This document shows, one piece after another, positions 1 through 8,339 of a DNA stretch of 64,000 bases (position 1 is the stretch's first letter; every line of letters begins with the position of its first letter). A model generated the notes under the pieces. The model made no database searches. It had not been told where the DNA came from and worked only from the letters and a program-made list of their open reading frames with translations. A program made the translations under genes and the position numbers. The stretch lies in the NCBI RefSeq assembly GCF_013346665.1, contig NZ_JABVBB010000038.1:496001-560000 (forward strand). Reading direction: 5' to 3'. The stretch comes from Sulfitobacter maritimus. GTDB taxonomy: Bacteria > Pseudomonadota > Alphaproteobacteria > Rhodobacterales > Rhodobacteraceae.

Positions 1-81
1 GGGCCGAATGCAATCGCGGCGGCGCGGGGACAGTTGGTGCTGGATCTGGCGCGTTACATCGCCCGCAACGGGCTGAAGTAA
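1..81 (+). CDS. C-terminal 26 codons of a gene cut by the window start
   Basis: The frame is open from base 1 and closes with TAA at 79-81. The visible tail includes the segment NAIAAARGQ followed by LARYIARNG. An Ala/Arg/Gly-rich last helix of this kind occurs at the end of flavodoxin-like reductases, but 26 residues are too few to assign a family. About 150 bp of non-coding DNA separate it from the regulator that follows. Confidence 0.45.
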   Translation, partial: GPNAIAAARGQLVLDLARYIARNGLK

Positions 82-144
82 GCGCGACAGAAGACCCGAG
101 ATTCTCAACCTGCGAGAATTGTCACGGGAAAGTGCGTTCAGTGT

Positions 145-162
145 GTTCAGATATATCTGAAC
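145..162. promoter_or_regulatory. 18-bp perfect palindrome, candidate operator of the MarR-type regulator
   Basis: The sequence GTTCAGATATATCTGAAC is a perfect palindrome 68 bp upstream of the regulator start. A further GTTCAG half-site lies at 136-141. MarR/GbsR-family dimers typically bind palindromes of about this size in their own promoters. Autoregulation of the coupled efflux operon is therefore the likely role, but this is inferred from position and symmetry only. Confidence 0.5.
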
Positions 163-229
163 GCTCTTGATTTGAAGCGGCGGCTGGTTACCTACCGACA
201 ACGCTTTACGCCGGCACGGACCCTGACTG

Positions 230-745
230 ATGGATACTGCACTGCAAATCGACGACCTGCGCGATGATTTCATCGCCCGGATGGGCGTGGTTGCCGCGAA
301 CGATGGTATGCCGCGCATGTCGGGGCAGGTCTTTGCCATGCTGGTGTTTGAGGGCGAAGAAGTTGCCTTTGGCGATCTTGCCAAGGGTCTTTCCGTCAGC
401 CGCGCGACCATCAGCACCTCCATTCGCTTATTGGAAGAACGCGGCTTAATCCGCCGGATTAACAAGGCTGGGGATCGACAGGACTATTTCAAACTGGCCG
501 ATGACGCCTATGCCGCCATGACCAGATGCGCAATCGCGGCCACCCGGCGTTCGAAATCTGAAATTGACGCTACGATCGACAAGCTGCCGGATGAAGCGAC
601 GGCGGTGCGCGACCGGCTCCAAGCCTTTGCGGGGTTCTATGAGGCGATCAGTACCGCGCTTGAAGATGCCACCCTTCGGGTAAGCCAGCCAAAACATGAC
701 ACGGCCCAGAGCCTGCGTCCTGCGGACACGGAGATCGAACAATGA
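230..745 (+). CDS. GbsR/MarR family transcriptional regulator
   Basis: This 171-residue protein has a winged helix-turn-helix at about residues 47-88, with VAFGDLAKGLSVSRATIST as the HTH and RRINKAGDRQDYF as the wing. The helical C-terminal half is suited to dimerisation. The family represses or activates nearby transport operons. Its stop overlaps the start of the membrane fusion protein by 4 bp (ATGA), so the regulator and efflux genes form one translationally coupled unit. The effector is unknown. The palindrome at 145-162 is the most likely binding site. Confidence 0.85.
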   Translation: MDTALQIDDLRDDFIARMGVVAANDGMPRMSGQVFAMLVFEGEEVAFGDLAKGLSVSRATISTSIRLLEERGLIRRINKAGDRQDYFKLADDAYAAMTRCAIAATRRSKSEIDATIDKLPDEATAVRDRLQAFAGFYEAISTALEDATLRVSQPKHDTAQSLRPADTEIEQ

Positions 746-1989
746 ATGAGACCCCTTCTGGCGAGCGTCAAACACTCGATTTCGAAAGCGACGCCGGGTC
801 CGGTCGGTCCAAGTTCGTGGCCGGTGGGATTGCGCTGCTGATCGCGCTTTGGATGGGCAGCGGCTATGTCATGCCCTCAGAAGAGAACGCGCCCGTTAAA
901 GAAGCCGGACCGATCACACCCTCCGCGGTGACCGTTGCCGTGCGCGGCTCTGCGGCAGAGGAGGTCGCGCAGGTGTTCGTCGTCGAAGGCCAAGCCTTGC
1001 CGGACCGGGACACGCAGGTCCGCGCCGAAGCGGGCGGCGAGATTGCCGAAGTGTTGGTTGCCAAAGGGGATGATGTCGCTGGGGGGGACTTGATCGCGCG
1101 GCTCAGCACCACGGCCCGCGCTTCCGATCTGTCCCGCGCCCAAGAAGAGCTTAACCGCGCACAGCGGGAGTACGACAATGCCGAGGCGCTCCTGGATCGA
1201 GGCGTTTCAACTGTCGACCGCGTAAGTCAGGCACGGGCGACTTTGGCCGCAGCCCGTTCTGCCGTGACCTCTGCAAAAGAAGCGCTCAGGAACACCGAAA
1301 TCCGCGCACCTTTCGCCGGGCGGCTGGAAGAATTGGACATCTCAGCCGGTGAATTCATTTCTGAAGGCGAGGGTGTCGCCCGATTGGTGGACAACACACC
1401 GCTGACCATCCGCGTGCAAATCCCGCAGCAGTCGCTTAGGGATATCGAAGTCGGCCAGACAGCCGAAGTGTCCTTTATCACTGATGTTGAAGCACAGGGC
1501 GTGGTCAAATTCGTCTCAAGCAGCGCCAGCGCAGAGACCCGGACCTTCGCTGCTGAGATTGAGGTCGCCAATGCCGATGGCGCCATTCCGGCGGGCATTT
1601 CCGCGCGGGTGCGCATTCCGACAGGCACGACCAAGGCGCATTTCGTGTCCCCCGCGATCCTGTCGCTGGACACGGACGGCACGCTCGGGGTGAAAACGGT
1701 GGATGCCGAGAATAGGGTCGTTTTTAATGAGATCGCCATTGTCCGCGCTCAAACCGATGGGATTTGGATCGCCGGACTGCCTGACGAAACCGAGATCATC
1801 ACCATCGGACAGGGGTTCGTGAACCATGGTGAAGTGGTAGACCCCCAGCCTGAAAGCGGTACGGAAGACATCCGGGAAGGGGGCTTGGCCGCCAGTATTG
1901 CCGGCTTGGATGAACCGGAGGAGACCGAGACCACCAACGGTCAGATTACCGGCAGTGCTGAAACCGTTCAGGCGGAGCCGGTCGAATGA
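742..1989 (+). CDS. RND efflux periplasmic adaptor subunit (membrane fusion protein)
   Basis: A 415-residue HlyD/AcrA-type adaptor that links an inner-membrane RND pump to an outer-membrane channel. It has a single N-terminal membrane segment at about residues 25-45. The lipoyl-like half-motif with EAGGEIAEVLVAKGDDV comes next, then an alpha-helical hairpin (about 125-180), and the second lipoyl half with IRAPFAGRLEELDISAGEF. Beta-barrel and membrane-proximal parts finish the chain. The last 50 residues are acidic and poorly conserved. It overlaps its neighbours by 4 bp on both sides. No outer-membrane factor gene is present here, so a TolC-like partner would have to be encoded elsewhere. Confidence 0.92.
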   Translation: MNETPSGERQTLDFESDAGSGRSKFVAGGIALLIALWMGSGYVMPSEENAPVKEAGPITPSAVTVAVRGSAAEEVAQVFVVEGQALPDRDTQVRAEAGGEIAEVLVAKGDDVAGGDLIARLSTTARASDLSRAQEELNRAQREYDNAEALLDRGVSTVDRVSQARATLAAARSAVTSAKEALRNTEIRAPFAGRLEELDISAGEFISEGEGVARLVDNTPLTIRVQIPQQSLRDIEVGQTAEVSFITDVEAQGVVKFVSSSASAETRTFAAEIEVANADGAIPAGISARVRIPTGTTKAHFVSPAILSLDTDGTLGVKTVDAENRVVFNEIAIVRAQTDGIWIAGLPDETEIITIGQGFVNHGEVVDPQPESGTEDIREGGLAASIAGLDEPEETETTNGQITGSAETVQAEPVE

Positions 1990-4900
1990 ACGCGCTTATC
2001 GAAGCCGCCTTTAGCCGCGCACGTGTGGTCAATCTCGCGTTGATTATGATCCTTGCCGTGGGGGCGCTTGCCTATATCAGCATTCCCAAAGAAAGCGCGC
2101 CTGAAATCCCCATCCCGACCCTCTATGTCTCAACCTCGCTCGATGGCATTTCGCCAGAAGACAGTGAACGCTTGCTGGTTGAACCGCTTGAGACCGAGTT
2201 GAGCGCGCTGACGGGGCTTAAGAAAATCACCTCTAACGGGGCCGAGGGGCATGCCTCTGTCCAGTTGGAGTTCGAGCCTGGTTTCGACGCCGATGAGGCG
2301 CTTGATAAGGTGCGCGAGGCGGTGGACCGGGCCAAGTCTGACTTGCCGGAGGATGCCACTGATCCCGTCGTGACAGAGATCAATACGGCGCTTTTCCCGA
2401 TCCTCACCGCGATCCTTTCGGGGCCGGTGCCTGAGCGTACGCTCAATAACATCTCTGAGGCATTGAAAGACGAGATTGAGGGACTTCCGGGGGTACTGGA
2501 GGTTGATGTCGGGGGCGAGCGCACGGAACTGCTCGAAGTGCTGATCGATCCCACGGTGTTCGAGACCTACAACATCTCTTTTGAAGAGCTGATTGGGCAG
2601 ATCAACCGCAACAACCGCCTCATCGCCGCCGGTGCTATCGAAAGCGGTGCCGGACGGTTGGTCTTGAAAGTGCCGGGCCTGATCGAAAACGTCGAAGACG
2701 TCATGTCGCTGCCGATCAAGGTCCGGGGAGACACGGTTGTGACCTTCGCGGATGTCGCAACGATCCGCCGCACCTTTGAGGACCCAACCGGCTTTGCCCG
2801 TATCGACGGCCAGCCCGCGCTCGCGCTTGAGATTAAGAAACGGTCGGGCGCGAATATTATTGAGACGGTCGAAGAAGTCCGCACGCTGATCGATGAAATG
2901 CGCAGCGAATGGCCGGATAGCATTACGGTAAACTATACGCAGGACGAATCGGAGCAGGTCGAAAGCATGCTCAGTGATTTGGAAGCAAACGTGATCGCGG
3001 CGGTGATCCTAGTGATGATCGTAATCGTCTGGGCATTGGGCATCCGGTCAGCATTCCTCGTCGGGTTGGCAATTCCCGGCGCGTTTTTGGCCGGGGTCAC
3101 CGCGCTTTGGGTGATGGGCTATACGATGAACCTTGTGGTGCTGTTCTCGTTGATCCTTGTGGTGGGGATGTTGGTGGATGGGGCCATTGTCACCACCGAA
3201 CTGGCTGACCGTCGTCTGCAAGAGGGGCATCCGCCCAAAGCTGCCTATGCCCATGCCGCCAAGCGTATGGCTTGGCCGATCATCGCCTCCACGGCGACGA
3301 CGCTGAGTGTGTTTTTCCCGCTGTTGTTCTGGTCCGGCACGACGGGGGAGTTTATGAAATTCCTTCCGATAACTGTGATCCTGACCCTGACTGCGTCTCT
3401 GTTTATGGCGCTGGTGTTTATTCCAGTGGTCGGTGGGCTGATCGGCAAGCGGCCTCCGCAGACGGCCAAGGATAAGGCTACACTTTATGCTGCCGAACAA
3501 GGCGATCCCCGAACGCTCAACGGTTTTACCGGACGCTATGTCAAGCTGCTGCAATTCGCCATTCTGCGCCCTTGGATGACTCTGTTCTCTGCTATTGCAT
3601 TCCTAATCGCGGGCTTTACCGTCTATGGGCAATACGGCAATGGCATCACCTTTTTCCCTGATGTAGAGCCTGATTTCGCGCAGGTGCAGGTGCGTGCGCA
3701 GGACAACTTCTCGATCTATGAGAAGGACGCGCTGGTGAGGCTGGTTGAGCAACGGCTGTTCAAATACCACGAGATCGCGAGTGTCTATGCGCGGACTGGC
3801 GGTGGCCGGCAGGACAGCGCTGATCTGATCGGCACCATTCAAGTCGAGTTTATCGACTGGGACAAACGGCGCACGGCCGCCGTCATTGGCGAAGAAATCC
3901 GCGCTGAGATGGCCGCGATTCCGGGGATCAAGGTGCAGGTCCAAACGGCGTCTAACGGCCCCTCGCCGGGGAAACCGATCAACCTGAAAGTCCGCGCCCA
4001 TGATCAACAAGTGCAACAGCGGGTGGTCGATCAAATCCGGGCTGAAATGGAGCGGATCGGCGGGTTTACCGATGTGACCGACACGCGCCCGCTGCCGGGG
4101 GTCGAATGGCGGATCGCGGTCAACCGCTCTGAAGCGGCGCGGTTCGGTGCTGATATTTCGACCCTGGGACAGGCTGTGCAGCTTTTGACGCGCGGGATCA
4201 CCGTTGCGGATTACCGCCCCGATGATGCGGAAGGCTCAATTGACATCAATGTGCGCTTTCCTTCCGATGAACGGACCTTAGAGGAACTGCAATCACTGCG
4301 TGTTCCGACTTCGTCGGGCCTGATCCCAATCTCGAACTTTGTGACGTTTGAACCCAGCCCCCGTACCGGAACAATCACCCGTGTCGATCAGCAGCGCGTT
4401 GTTACGATTGAGGCGAATGTCGCACCCGGCGTGTTGGTCAATGACCAGACAGTGGCCTTGCGGACGGCAATTGATGCGATGGATCTGCCACCGGGCGTTG
4501 AGGCGAGCTTTGCCGGTGAGGCCGAAGATCAGCGGGAATCGATGATCTTCCTGATCGGTGCCTTTATCACGGCGGTTTTCCTAATGTTTGTCATCCTCGT
4601 GATCCAGTTCAACACCTTCTATCAGGCGTTTATCGTCATGTCGGCCATCGTCTTTTCCATTGCGGGGGTGCTGTTTGGCTTGCTGGTCACCGGGCGGCCC
4701 TTTGGCATCGTCATGGGCGGGATCGGCGTGATCGCCTTGGCCGGGATCGTGGTGAACAACAATATCGTTTTGATCGACACCTATAACGATCTGAAGAAAG
4801 ACGGGCTGTCGCCCTATGAAGCCGCGTTGCGCACCGGTGCGCAGCGTTTGCGGCCCGTGGTGCTGACCTCAGTGACAACGGCACTTGGGCTGATGCCAAT

Positions 4901-5117
4901 GGTGATCGGGTTAAACATCAACTTCTTCACGCGGGAGATCGTCTATGGCGCCCCGTCGACACAGTGGTGGACGGAGCTTAGCTCGGCCATCGCGGGGGGG
5001 CTGGTTATCGCAACGGTGCTGACCTTGGTCGTGACACCGGCGATGCTGATGCTGGGAGAGAAGAAGGCCGCGCGAAATCAGCCGACGCCGCGCAATGCAA
5101 CGCCGGCTGAAGCATGA
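1986..5117 (+). CDS. RND family efflux permease
   Basis: At 1043 residues this is the normal AcrB length, with the two-fold RND layout: TM1 near residue 20, a large periplasmic loop, TM2-6 at about 335-480, TM7 near 530, a second loop, and TM8-12 at about 860-1020. It should export drugs or other hydrophobic compounds using the proton gradient. In TM4 the relay motif reads GMLVDGAIV, so only one of the two AcrB aspartates (D407/D408) is kept. In TM10 the motif reads GIVVNNNIVLID, with Asn where AcrB has Lys940. This places it in a subfamily different from the classical multidrug pumps. Substrate unknown. Confidence 0.93.
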   Translation: MNALIEAAFSRARVVNLALIMILAVGALAYISIPKESAPEIPIPTLYVSTSLDGISPEDSERLLVEPLETELSALTGLKKITSNGAEGHASVQLEFEPGFDADEALDKVREAVDRAKSDLPEDATDPVVTEINTALFPILTAILSGPVPERTLNNISEALKDEIEGLPGVLEVDVGGERTELLEVLIDPTVFETYNISFEELIGQINRNNRLIAAGAIESGAGRLVLKVPGLIENVEDVMSLPIKVRGDTVVTFADVATIRRTFEDPTGFARIDGQPALALEIKKRSGANIIETVEEVRTLIDEMRSEWPDSITVNYTQDESEQVESMLSDLEANVIAAVILVMIVIVWALGIRSAFLVGLAIPGAFLAGVTALWVMGYTMNLVVLFSLILVVGMLVDGAIVTTELADRRLQEGHPPKAAYAHAAKRMAWPIIASTATTLSVFFPLLFWSGTTGEFMKFLPITVILTLTASLFMALVFIPVVGGLIGKRPPQTAKDKATLYAAEQGDPRTLNGFTGRYVKLLQFAILRPWMTLFSAIAFLIAGFTVYGQYGNGITFFPDVEPDFAQVQVRAQDNFSIYEKDALVRLVEQRLFKYHEIASVYARTGGGRQDSADLIGTIQVEFIDWDKRRTAAVIGEEIRAEMAAIPGIKVQVQTASNGPSPGKPINLKVRAHDQQVQQRVVDQIRAEMERIGGFTDVTDTRPLPGVEWRIAVNRSEAARFGADISTLGQAVQLLTRGITVADYRPDDAEGSIDINVRFPSDERTLEELQSLRVPTSSGLIPISNFVTFEPSPRTGTITRVDQQRVVTIEANVAPGVLVNDQTVALRTAIDAMDLPPGVEASFAGEAEDQRESMIFLIGAFITAVFLMFVILVIQFNTFYQAFIVMSAIVFSIAGVLFGLLVTGRPFGIVMGGIGVIALAGIVVNNNIVLIDTYNDLKKDGLSPYEAALRTGAQRLRPVVLTSVTTALGLMPMVIGLNINFFTREIVYGAPSTQWWTELSSAIAGGLVIATVLTLVVTPAMLMLGEKKAARNQPTPRNATPAEA

Positions 5118-5120
5118 GAT

Positions 5121-5143
5121 AGAGCCGCATTAAGCGGCTTTAT
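5121..5143 (+). terminator. Hairpin at the convergent end of the efflux operon and ptsN
   Basis: AGCCGC and GCGGCT pair across an ATTAA loop and are followed by TTAT. The hairpin lies 3 bp after the RND permease stop and overlaps the stop codon of the convergent ptsN. It could end transcription from either side, but the T tract is short. Confidence 0.4.
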
Positions 5144-5594
5144 CGGCCTTTTCTTCGGTGAGAATGGTATAAAGCGTTGCCGGATCGGGGTTCGACCGCA
5201 GCTTCGTGCAAATGCTGGTGTCCCGCAATGTGCGGGCGACCAGTGCAAGTGCTTTAAGGTGCTCAACACCCGCGTCTTCGGGGGCAAAAAGCGCAAAGGC
5301 CACATCGACGGGCTGCCGATCCACCGAGGAAAAATCAATCGGCTTGTCGAGCAGCACAAAGGCACCGACGACCTTGTCGATGCCATCGATACGCGCATGG
5401 GGCAGGGCGACACCATGGCCAACACCCGTTGGCCCAAGGGTTTCGCGTGTCATCAGCGCATCGACGACCTGACCCGCAGGCAGCCCATAGGCATGCTGCG
5501 CCAGTTCGCCGATATCTTGCATCAAACGTTTCTTGCTAGAAGCTGAGGTCAAAACTTTAACCGCTTCCGGCTTGAGAAGTTTGCCGAAATCCAT
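5130..5594 (-). CDS. ptsN: PTS IIA-like nitrogen regulatory protein PtsN
   Basis: The 154-residue protein is a PTS EIIA(Ntr) domain. The phospho-acceptor histidine is His66 in GVALPHARIDG, with the usual ETLGPTGVGHG segment before it. EIIA(Ntr) takes phosphate from PtsP/NPr and regulates potassium transport, nitrogen/carbon balance and stress responses rather than sugar uptake. It is the last gene of a minus-strand string that follows lptB and hpf. This arrangement recalls the rpoN-hpf-ptsN cluster of proteobacteria, although rpoN is not here. Confidence 0.93.
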   Translation of the reverse strand: MDFGKLLKPEAVKVLTSASSKKRLMQDIGELAQHAYGLPAGQVVDALMTRETLGPTGVGHGVALPHARIDGIDKVVGAFVLLDKPIDFSSVDRQPVDVAFALFAPEDAGVEHLKALALVARTLRDTSICTKLRSNPDPATLYTILTEEKADKAA

Positions 5595-5636
5595 TTCGCT
5601 CGCCCTGCTCTCATGGCGAATACTTTCGCCGTTGCG

Positions 5637-6203
5637 TTACGAAGGATCGATCCAGCCGATGTTCCCATCATCCCGACGGTACACGACGTTCATTCCTTCT
5701 TGGCCTTCCTTGCGAAACAGGAGCACCGGGTCGCCGGACAGTTCCATCTGCATAACCGCTTCACCTACAGACAAAGTTGCGATCTTTGTCTGCATCTCTG
5801 CGATAATCATGGGTTGGAGGCTGTCGGGTTCCTGCGCATCTGAATCGCTGTCTGACGCGAGGATATAAGAGGACGCACCCAAAAGTTCAACCGGTTCAGA
5901 TCGGTCTTTGTGGTGGTCCTTCAAGCGGCGCTTATAGCGGCGCAGTTGCTTTTCCATCTTTTCACGGCACGCGTCAAAAGCCGCATAGATTTCAGTCGCT
6001 TTGCCCTTGGCGGAGGCATTGAGCCCGGTGGAAAGATGCACGGTCGCTTCGCAGACAAATTCATGCCCGGACTTGGAAAACACCACTTGGGCATCTGTCG
6101 GGCGTTCGGCATACTTGTTGACCGCCTCATTCAGTTCCGCTTGGACGTGACTCCTAAGCGCGTCGCCAATGTCGATCTGTTTGCCGCTGATTTGGTACCG
6201 CAT
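5637..6203 (-). CDS. hpf: Long-form ribosome hibernation promoting factor
   Basis: A 188-residue long HPF. The N-terminal RaiA/YfiA fold (about 1-100, starting MRYQISGKQIDIGDALR) binds the 30S decoding region. An acidic linker leads to the C-terminal dimerisation domain (about 135-188; SVGEAVMQMELSGDPVLLF). Long forms pair two 70S ribosomes into 100S particles in stationary phase. The start is fixed by an AAGGAG just upstream of ATG. It lies 42 bp before ptsN. A 263-bp gap separates it from lptB, so it probably also has its own promoter. Confidence 0.95.
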   Translation of the reverse strand: MRYQISGKQIDIGDALRSHVQAELNEAVNKYAERPTDAQVVFSKSGHEFVCEATVHLSTGLNASAKGKATEIYAAFDACREKMEKQLRRYKRRLKDHHKDRSEPVELLGASSYILASDSDSDAQEPDSLQPMIIAEMQTKIATLSVGEAVMQMELSGDPVLLFRKEGQEGMNVVYRRDDGNIGWIDPS

Positions 6204-6242
6204 ATCGTCTCCTTGTCATTCTTGATCCGAACGTCGTCAAAA

Positions 6243-6262
6243 GGTCCACACGCATGTGGGCC
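6243..6262 (-). other. Hairpin in the hpf leader
   Basis: GGTCCACA and TGTGGGCC pair over a CGCA loop, giving 8 bp with one G-T pair, about 40 nt upstream of the hpf start. No T tract follows on the minus strand. It could be a leader structure or the remnant of a terminator after lptB. The rest of 6204-6466 shows no gene. Confidence 0.3.
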
Positions 6263-6466
6263 ACAACGGTTCAAATATGGAGGAATGGCGTTGTGCCAAG
6301 GATGATTTTGCCTAGTCCTTCGGAGGAAGGGCGTTGCAGGATCATACAGGCACGCATTATCACCATAGATCAATGAGGCCGCTTTTCCGTTTGAAAGTCA
6401 ATGGTGACGATGCGGATCGGGCGGAATATTGAATGCAATCTTCCGCTTTCCAGCGGCCCCGGCAGA

Positions 6467-7225
6467 TTAGGAAATTTTAAAGTTGTCGCCTAGATAGACG
6501 CGGCGCACGTTCTCATTTTGGACCACCTCTTCCGGCGTGCCGGACATCAGGACCTCGCCCTCATGCAGAATATAAGCGCGGTCGACAATCTCCAACGTTT
6601 CCCGCACGTTATGATCTGTAATCAAGACGCCGATGCCCCGTTTTTTGAGGTCTGCCACCAACTGGCGAATATCGCCCACCGAGATTGGATCGACCCCGGC
6701 GAAAGGTTCGTCGAGCAACAGGTAGCTGGGATCGGCAGCAAGGCAGCGGGCGATCTCCACCCGGCGGCGTTCGCCTCCTGACAGCGCCAGAGCAGGGGCG
6801 CGGCGCAGGTGTTCGATAGAGAACTCGGTCAGCAATTCTTCGAGCCGTTCGCGGCGCTGGTGGCGGTGTTTGACCCGAATATCGAGGATGGCGCTGATGT
6901 TGTCTTCGACAGAAAGCCCGCGGAAGATGCTCATTTCCTGTGGTAGATAACCGATGCCGAGCTGAGCGCGGCGGTACATTGGCAGGGTTGTCACGTCTTT
7001 GCCATCGACTGTGACCCGCCCGCCTTCGGGCGTGACCAGTCCGGCCACGGCGTAAAAGGTCGTGGTCTTCCCCGATCCATTCGGCCCGAGCAGCGCCACG
7101 ACCTCCCCACGGTCGAGCTGCATTGAGAAATCCCGGATCACCGCCTTTTTGCGATAGGACTTGCGCAGATGATCAATGCGCAGCCCGGCAGTGCCGCCGG
7201 TGATCTTTAGATCGGGCGCGGGCAT
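6467..7225 (-). CDS. lptB: LPS export ABC transporter ATP-binding protein LptB
   Basis: This 252-residue cytoplasmic ATPase belongs to the LptB2FG complex, which extracts lipopolysaccharide from the inner membrane. Visible motifs are Walker A (LLGPNGSGKTT, about 46-55), the signature LSGGERRRVEIAR, Walker B YLLLDEPFAGVDP and the switch histidine in LITDHNVRE. It is the usual length. Its ATG overlaps the lptA stop by one base. The gene order kdsD-lptC-lptA-lptB is the conserved LPS-transport arrangement; lptF/lptG are not in the window. Confidence 0.96.
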   Translation of the reverse strand: MPAPDLKITGGTAGLRIDHLRKSYRKKAVIRDFSMQLDRGEVVALLGPNGSGKTTTFYAVAGLVTPEGGRVTVDGKDVTTLPMYRRAQLGIGYLPQEMSIFRGLSVEDNISAILDIRVKHRHQRRERLEELLTEFSIEHLRRAPALALSGGERRRVEIARCLAADPSYLLLDEPFAGVDPISVGDIRQLVADLKKRGIGVLITDHNVRETLEIVDRAYILHEGEVLMSGTPEEVVQNENVRRVYLGDNFKIS

Positions 7226-7719
7226 CAGTTGTCGTTGCCGGTCTGCAAGATTGTTTTGACCCCGCCTGACATTTGGGCGGTGCCATCAGTCAGGTTCACG
7301 GTCATTTCCTGTGCGCTGAGCGCGCTTGGCCCTTGGGTCATCAGCACATCGCCGCGCATCACCAAGGTGCCTGCATCGATGTCGTAATCTGCCCGCTCCG
7401 CTTCGGCGGCATCCTCGCCCGAGACCAGCAAGACGCCCCCGGTGGCCTCCAACTGGGCGATCCCCTCGGCATCAGCCCGGTAAACGACCTTTACCTGCGC
7501 CGCTGATAGCTTCATCTCGCCTTGAGATATCAGAACGTTACCTTCAAATACGGCTGTCCCCGTCGCATTGTCGACAGACAGGTTGTCTGCCGTGACTTCG
7601 ACCGGGAGGCCGGTGTCTTGGGTCATCGCACCGAAAGCGACATTGGCCGATTGCGCGGCCACAGGCGACGCGTGCAAGACGTAAAGCAGCGGCAGAAGCA
7701 AAAAAATAAAATGTCTCAA
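7225..7719 (-). CDS. lptA: LPS transport periplasmic protein LptA (TTG start)
   Basis: A 164-residue periplasmic OstA/LptA-domain protein that bridges LptC and LptD. An N-terminal Sec signal is clear (FIFLLLPLLYVLHASPVAAQ). The beta-jellyroll follows, with VEVTADNLSVDNATGTAVFEG and repeated VLISQGEM-like strands. No ATG precedes the signal peptide, so the gene most probably starts at TTG (7719-7717), 5 bp after lptC. The next ATG would remove the whole export signal. Confidence 0.9.
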   Translation of the reverse strand: MRHFIFLLLPLLYVLHASPVAAQSANVAFGAMTQDTGLPVEVTADNLSVDNATGTAVFEGNVLISQGEMKLSAAQVKVVYRADAEGIAQLEATGGVLLVSGEDAAEAERADYDIDAGTLVMRGDVLMTQGPSALSAQEMTVNLTDGTAQMSGGVKTILQTGNDN

Positions 7720-7724
7720 GGCAG

Positions 7725-8333
7725 TTACTCTTTTGTTGGCTGCGGCGTGTATACCAGCTTCACGCCTTTTGTGAAAAGCATTTGCGATCCAGCTTCGTTG
7801 CGTCGGTTGGTGATGACCATCCCCCCCGCCGCGATCTCGCCCGCCGGGCTGGTGGCTTGGACCGGCCCAGGTGAGGCGATATCTAGCGTCGTCAGGTTCG
7901 ATGTCATCTGCTCAGAAAGGATGCGATACCCTGTCGAGGTGGTAATGCGCACATCTCCGCTGAGGTCAGCACGATCTGCGGCAGGGTCGACCGTGGCTTC
8001 TGCAGCATCGAGCACGATCTGCGTACCGCTTTGCAAATCCAGCACCGCGCGGAGGTTTTCGGCTTTGTTGGTCCCCGATTGCCCGCGCGGTGTGGTCAGC
8101 TTCTCAGCAGAGAATGAGATCAGATCGCCTGCGTCGGTCGTGCCGGAATAGAAGGGGCCAGTGACCTGTTGGTCACGCAGACGGTCCTGCACTTCTTTCT
8201 CGGCAAAGGGAATCGTGGCTTCGGGATCAATCGCGCGGGAGAGCAGAAAGAGGGTTGATAGCAATCCCAGTGCGATCAGCGGAAACAGGATTTTCAGCCA
8301 TGACACAAGGCGCGTATAGCGATCCCCCTGCAT
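7725..8333 (-). CDS. lptC: LPS export ABC transporter periplasmic protein LptC
   Basis: This 202-residue, single-pass inner-membrane protein has one N-terminal anchor at about residues 12-32 (LKILFPLIALGLLSTLFLL) and a periplasmic jellyroll matching the LptC/YrbK family. LptC receives LPS from LptB2FG and passes it to LptA. It starts 6 bp after kdsD and ends 5 bp before lptA, so the genes are clearly co-transcribed. Sequence conservation in this family is low, so synteny adds much of the confidence. Confidence 0.9.
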   Translation of the reverse strand: MQGDRYTRLVSWLKILFPLIALGLLSTLFLLSRAIDPEATIPFAEKEVQDRLRDQQVTGPFYSGTTDAGDLISFSAEKLTTPRGQSGTNKAENLRAVLDLQSGTQIVLDAAEATVDPAADRADLSGDVRITTSTGYRILSEQMTSNLTTLDIASPGPVQATSPAGEIAAGGMVITNRRNEAGSQMLFTKGVKLVYTPQPTKE

Positions 8334-8339
8334 CTGCGG

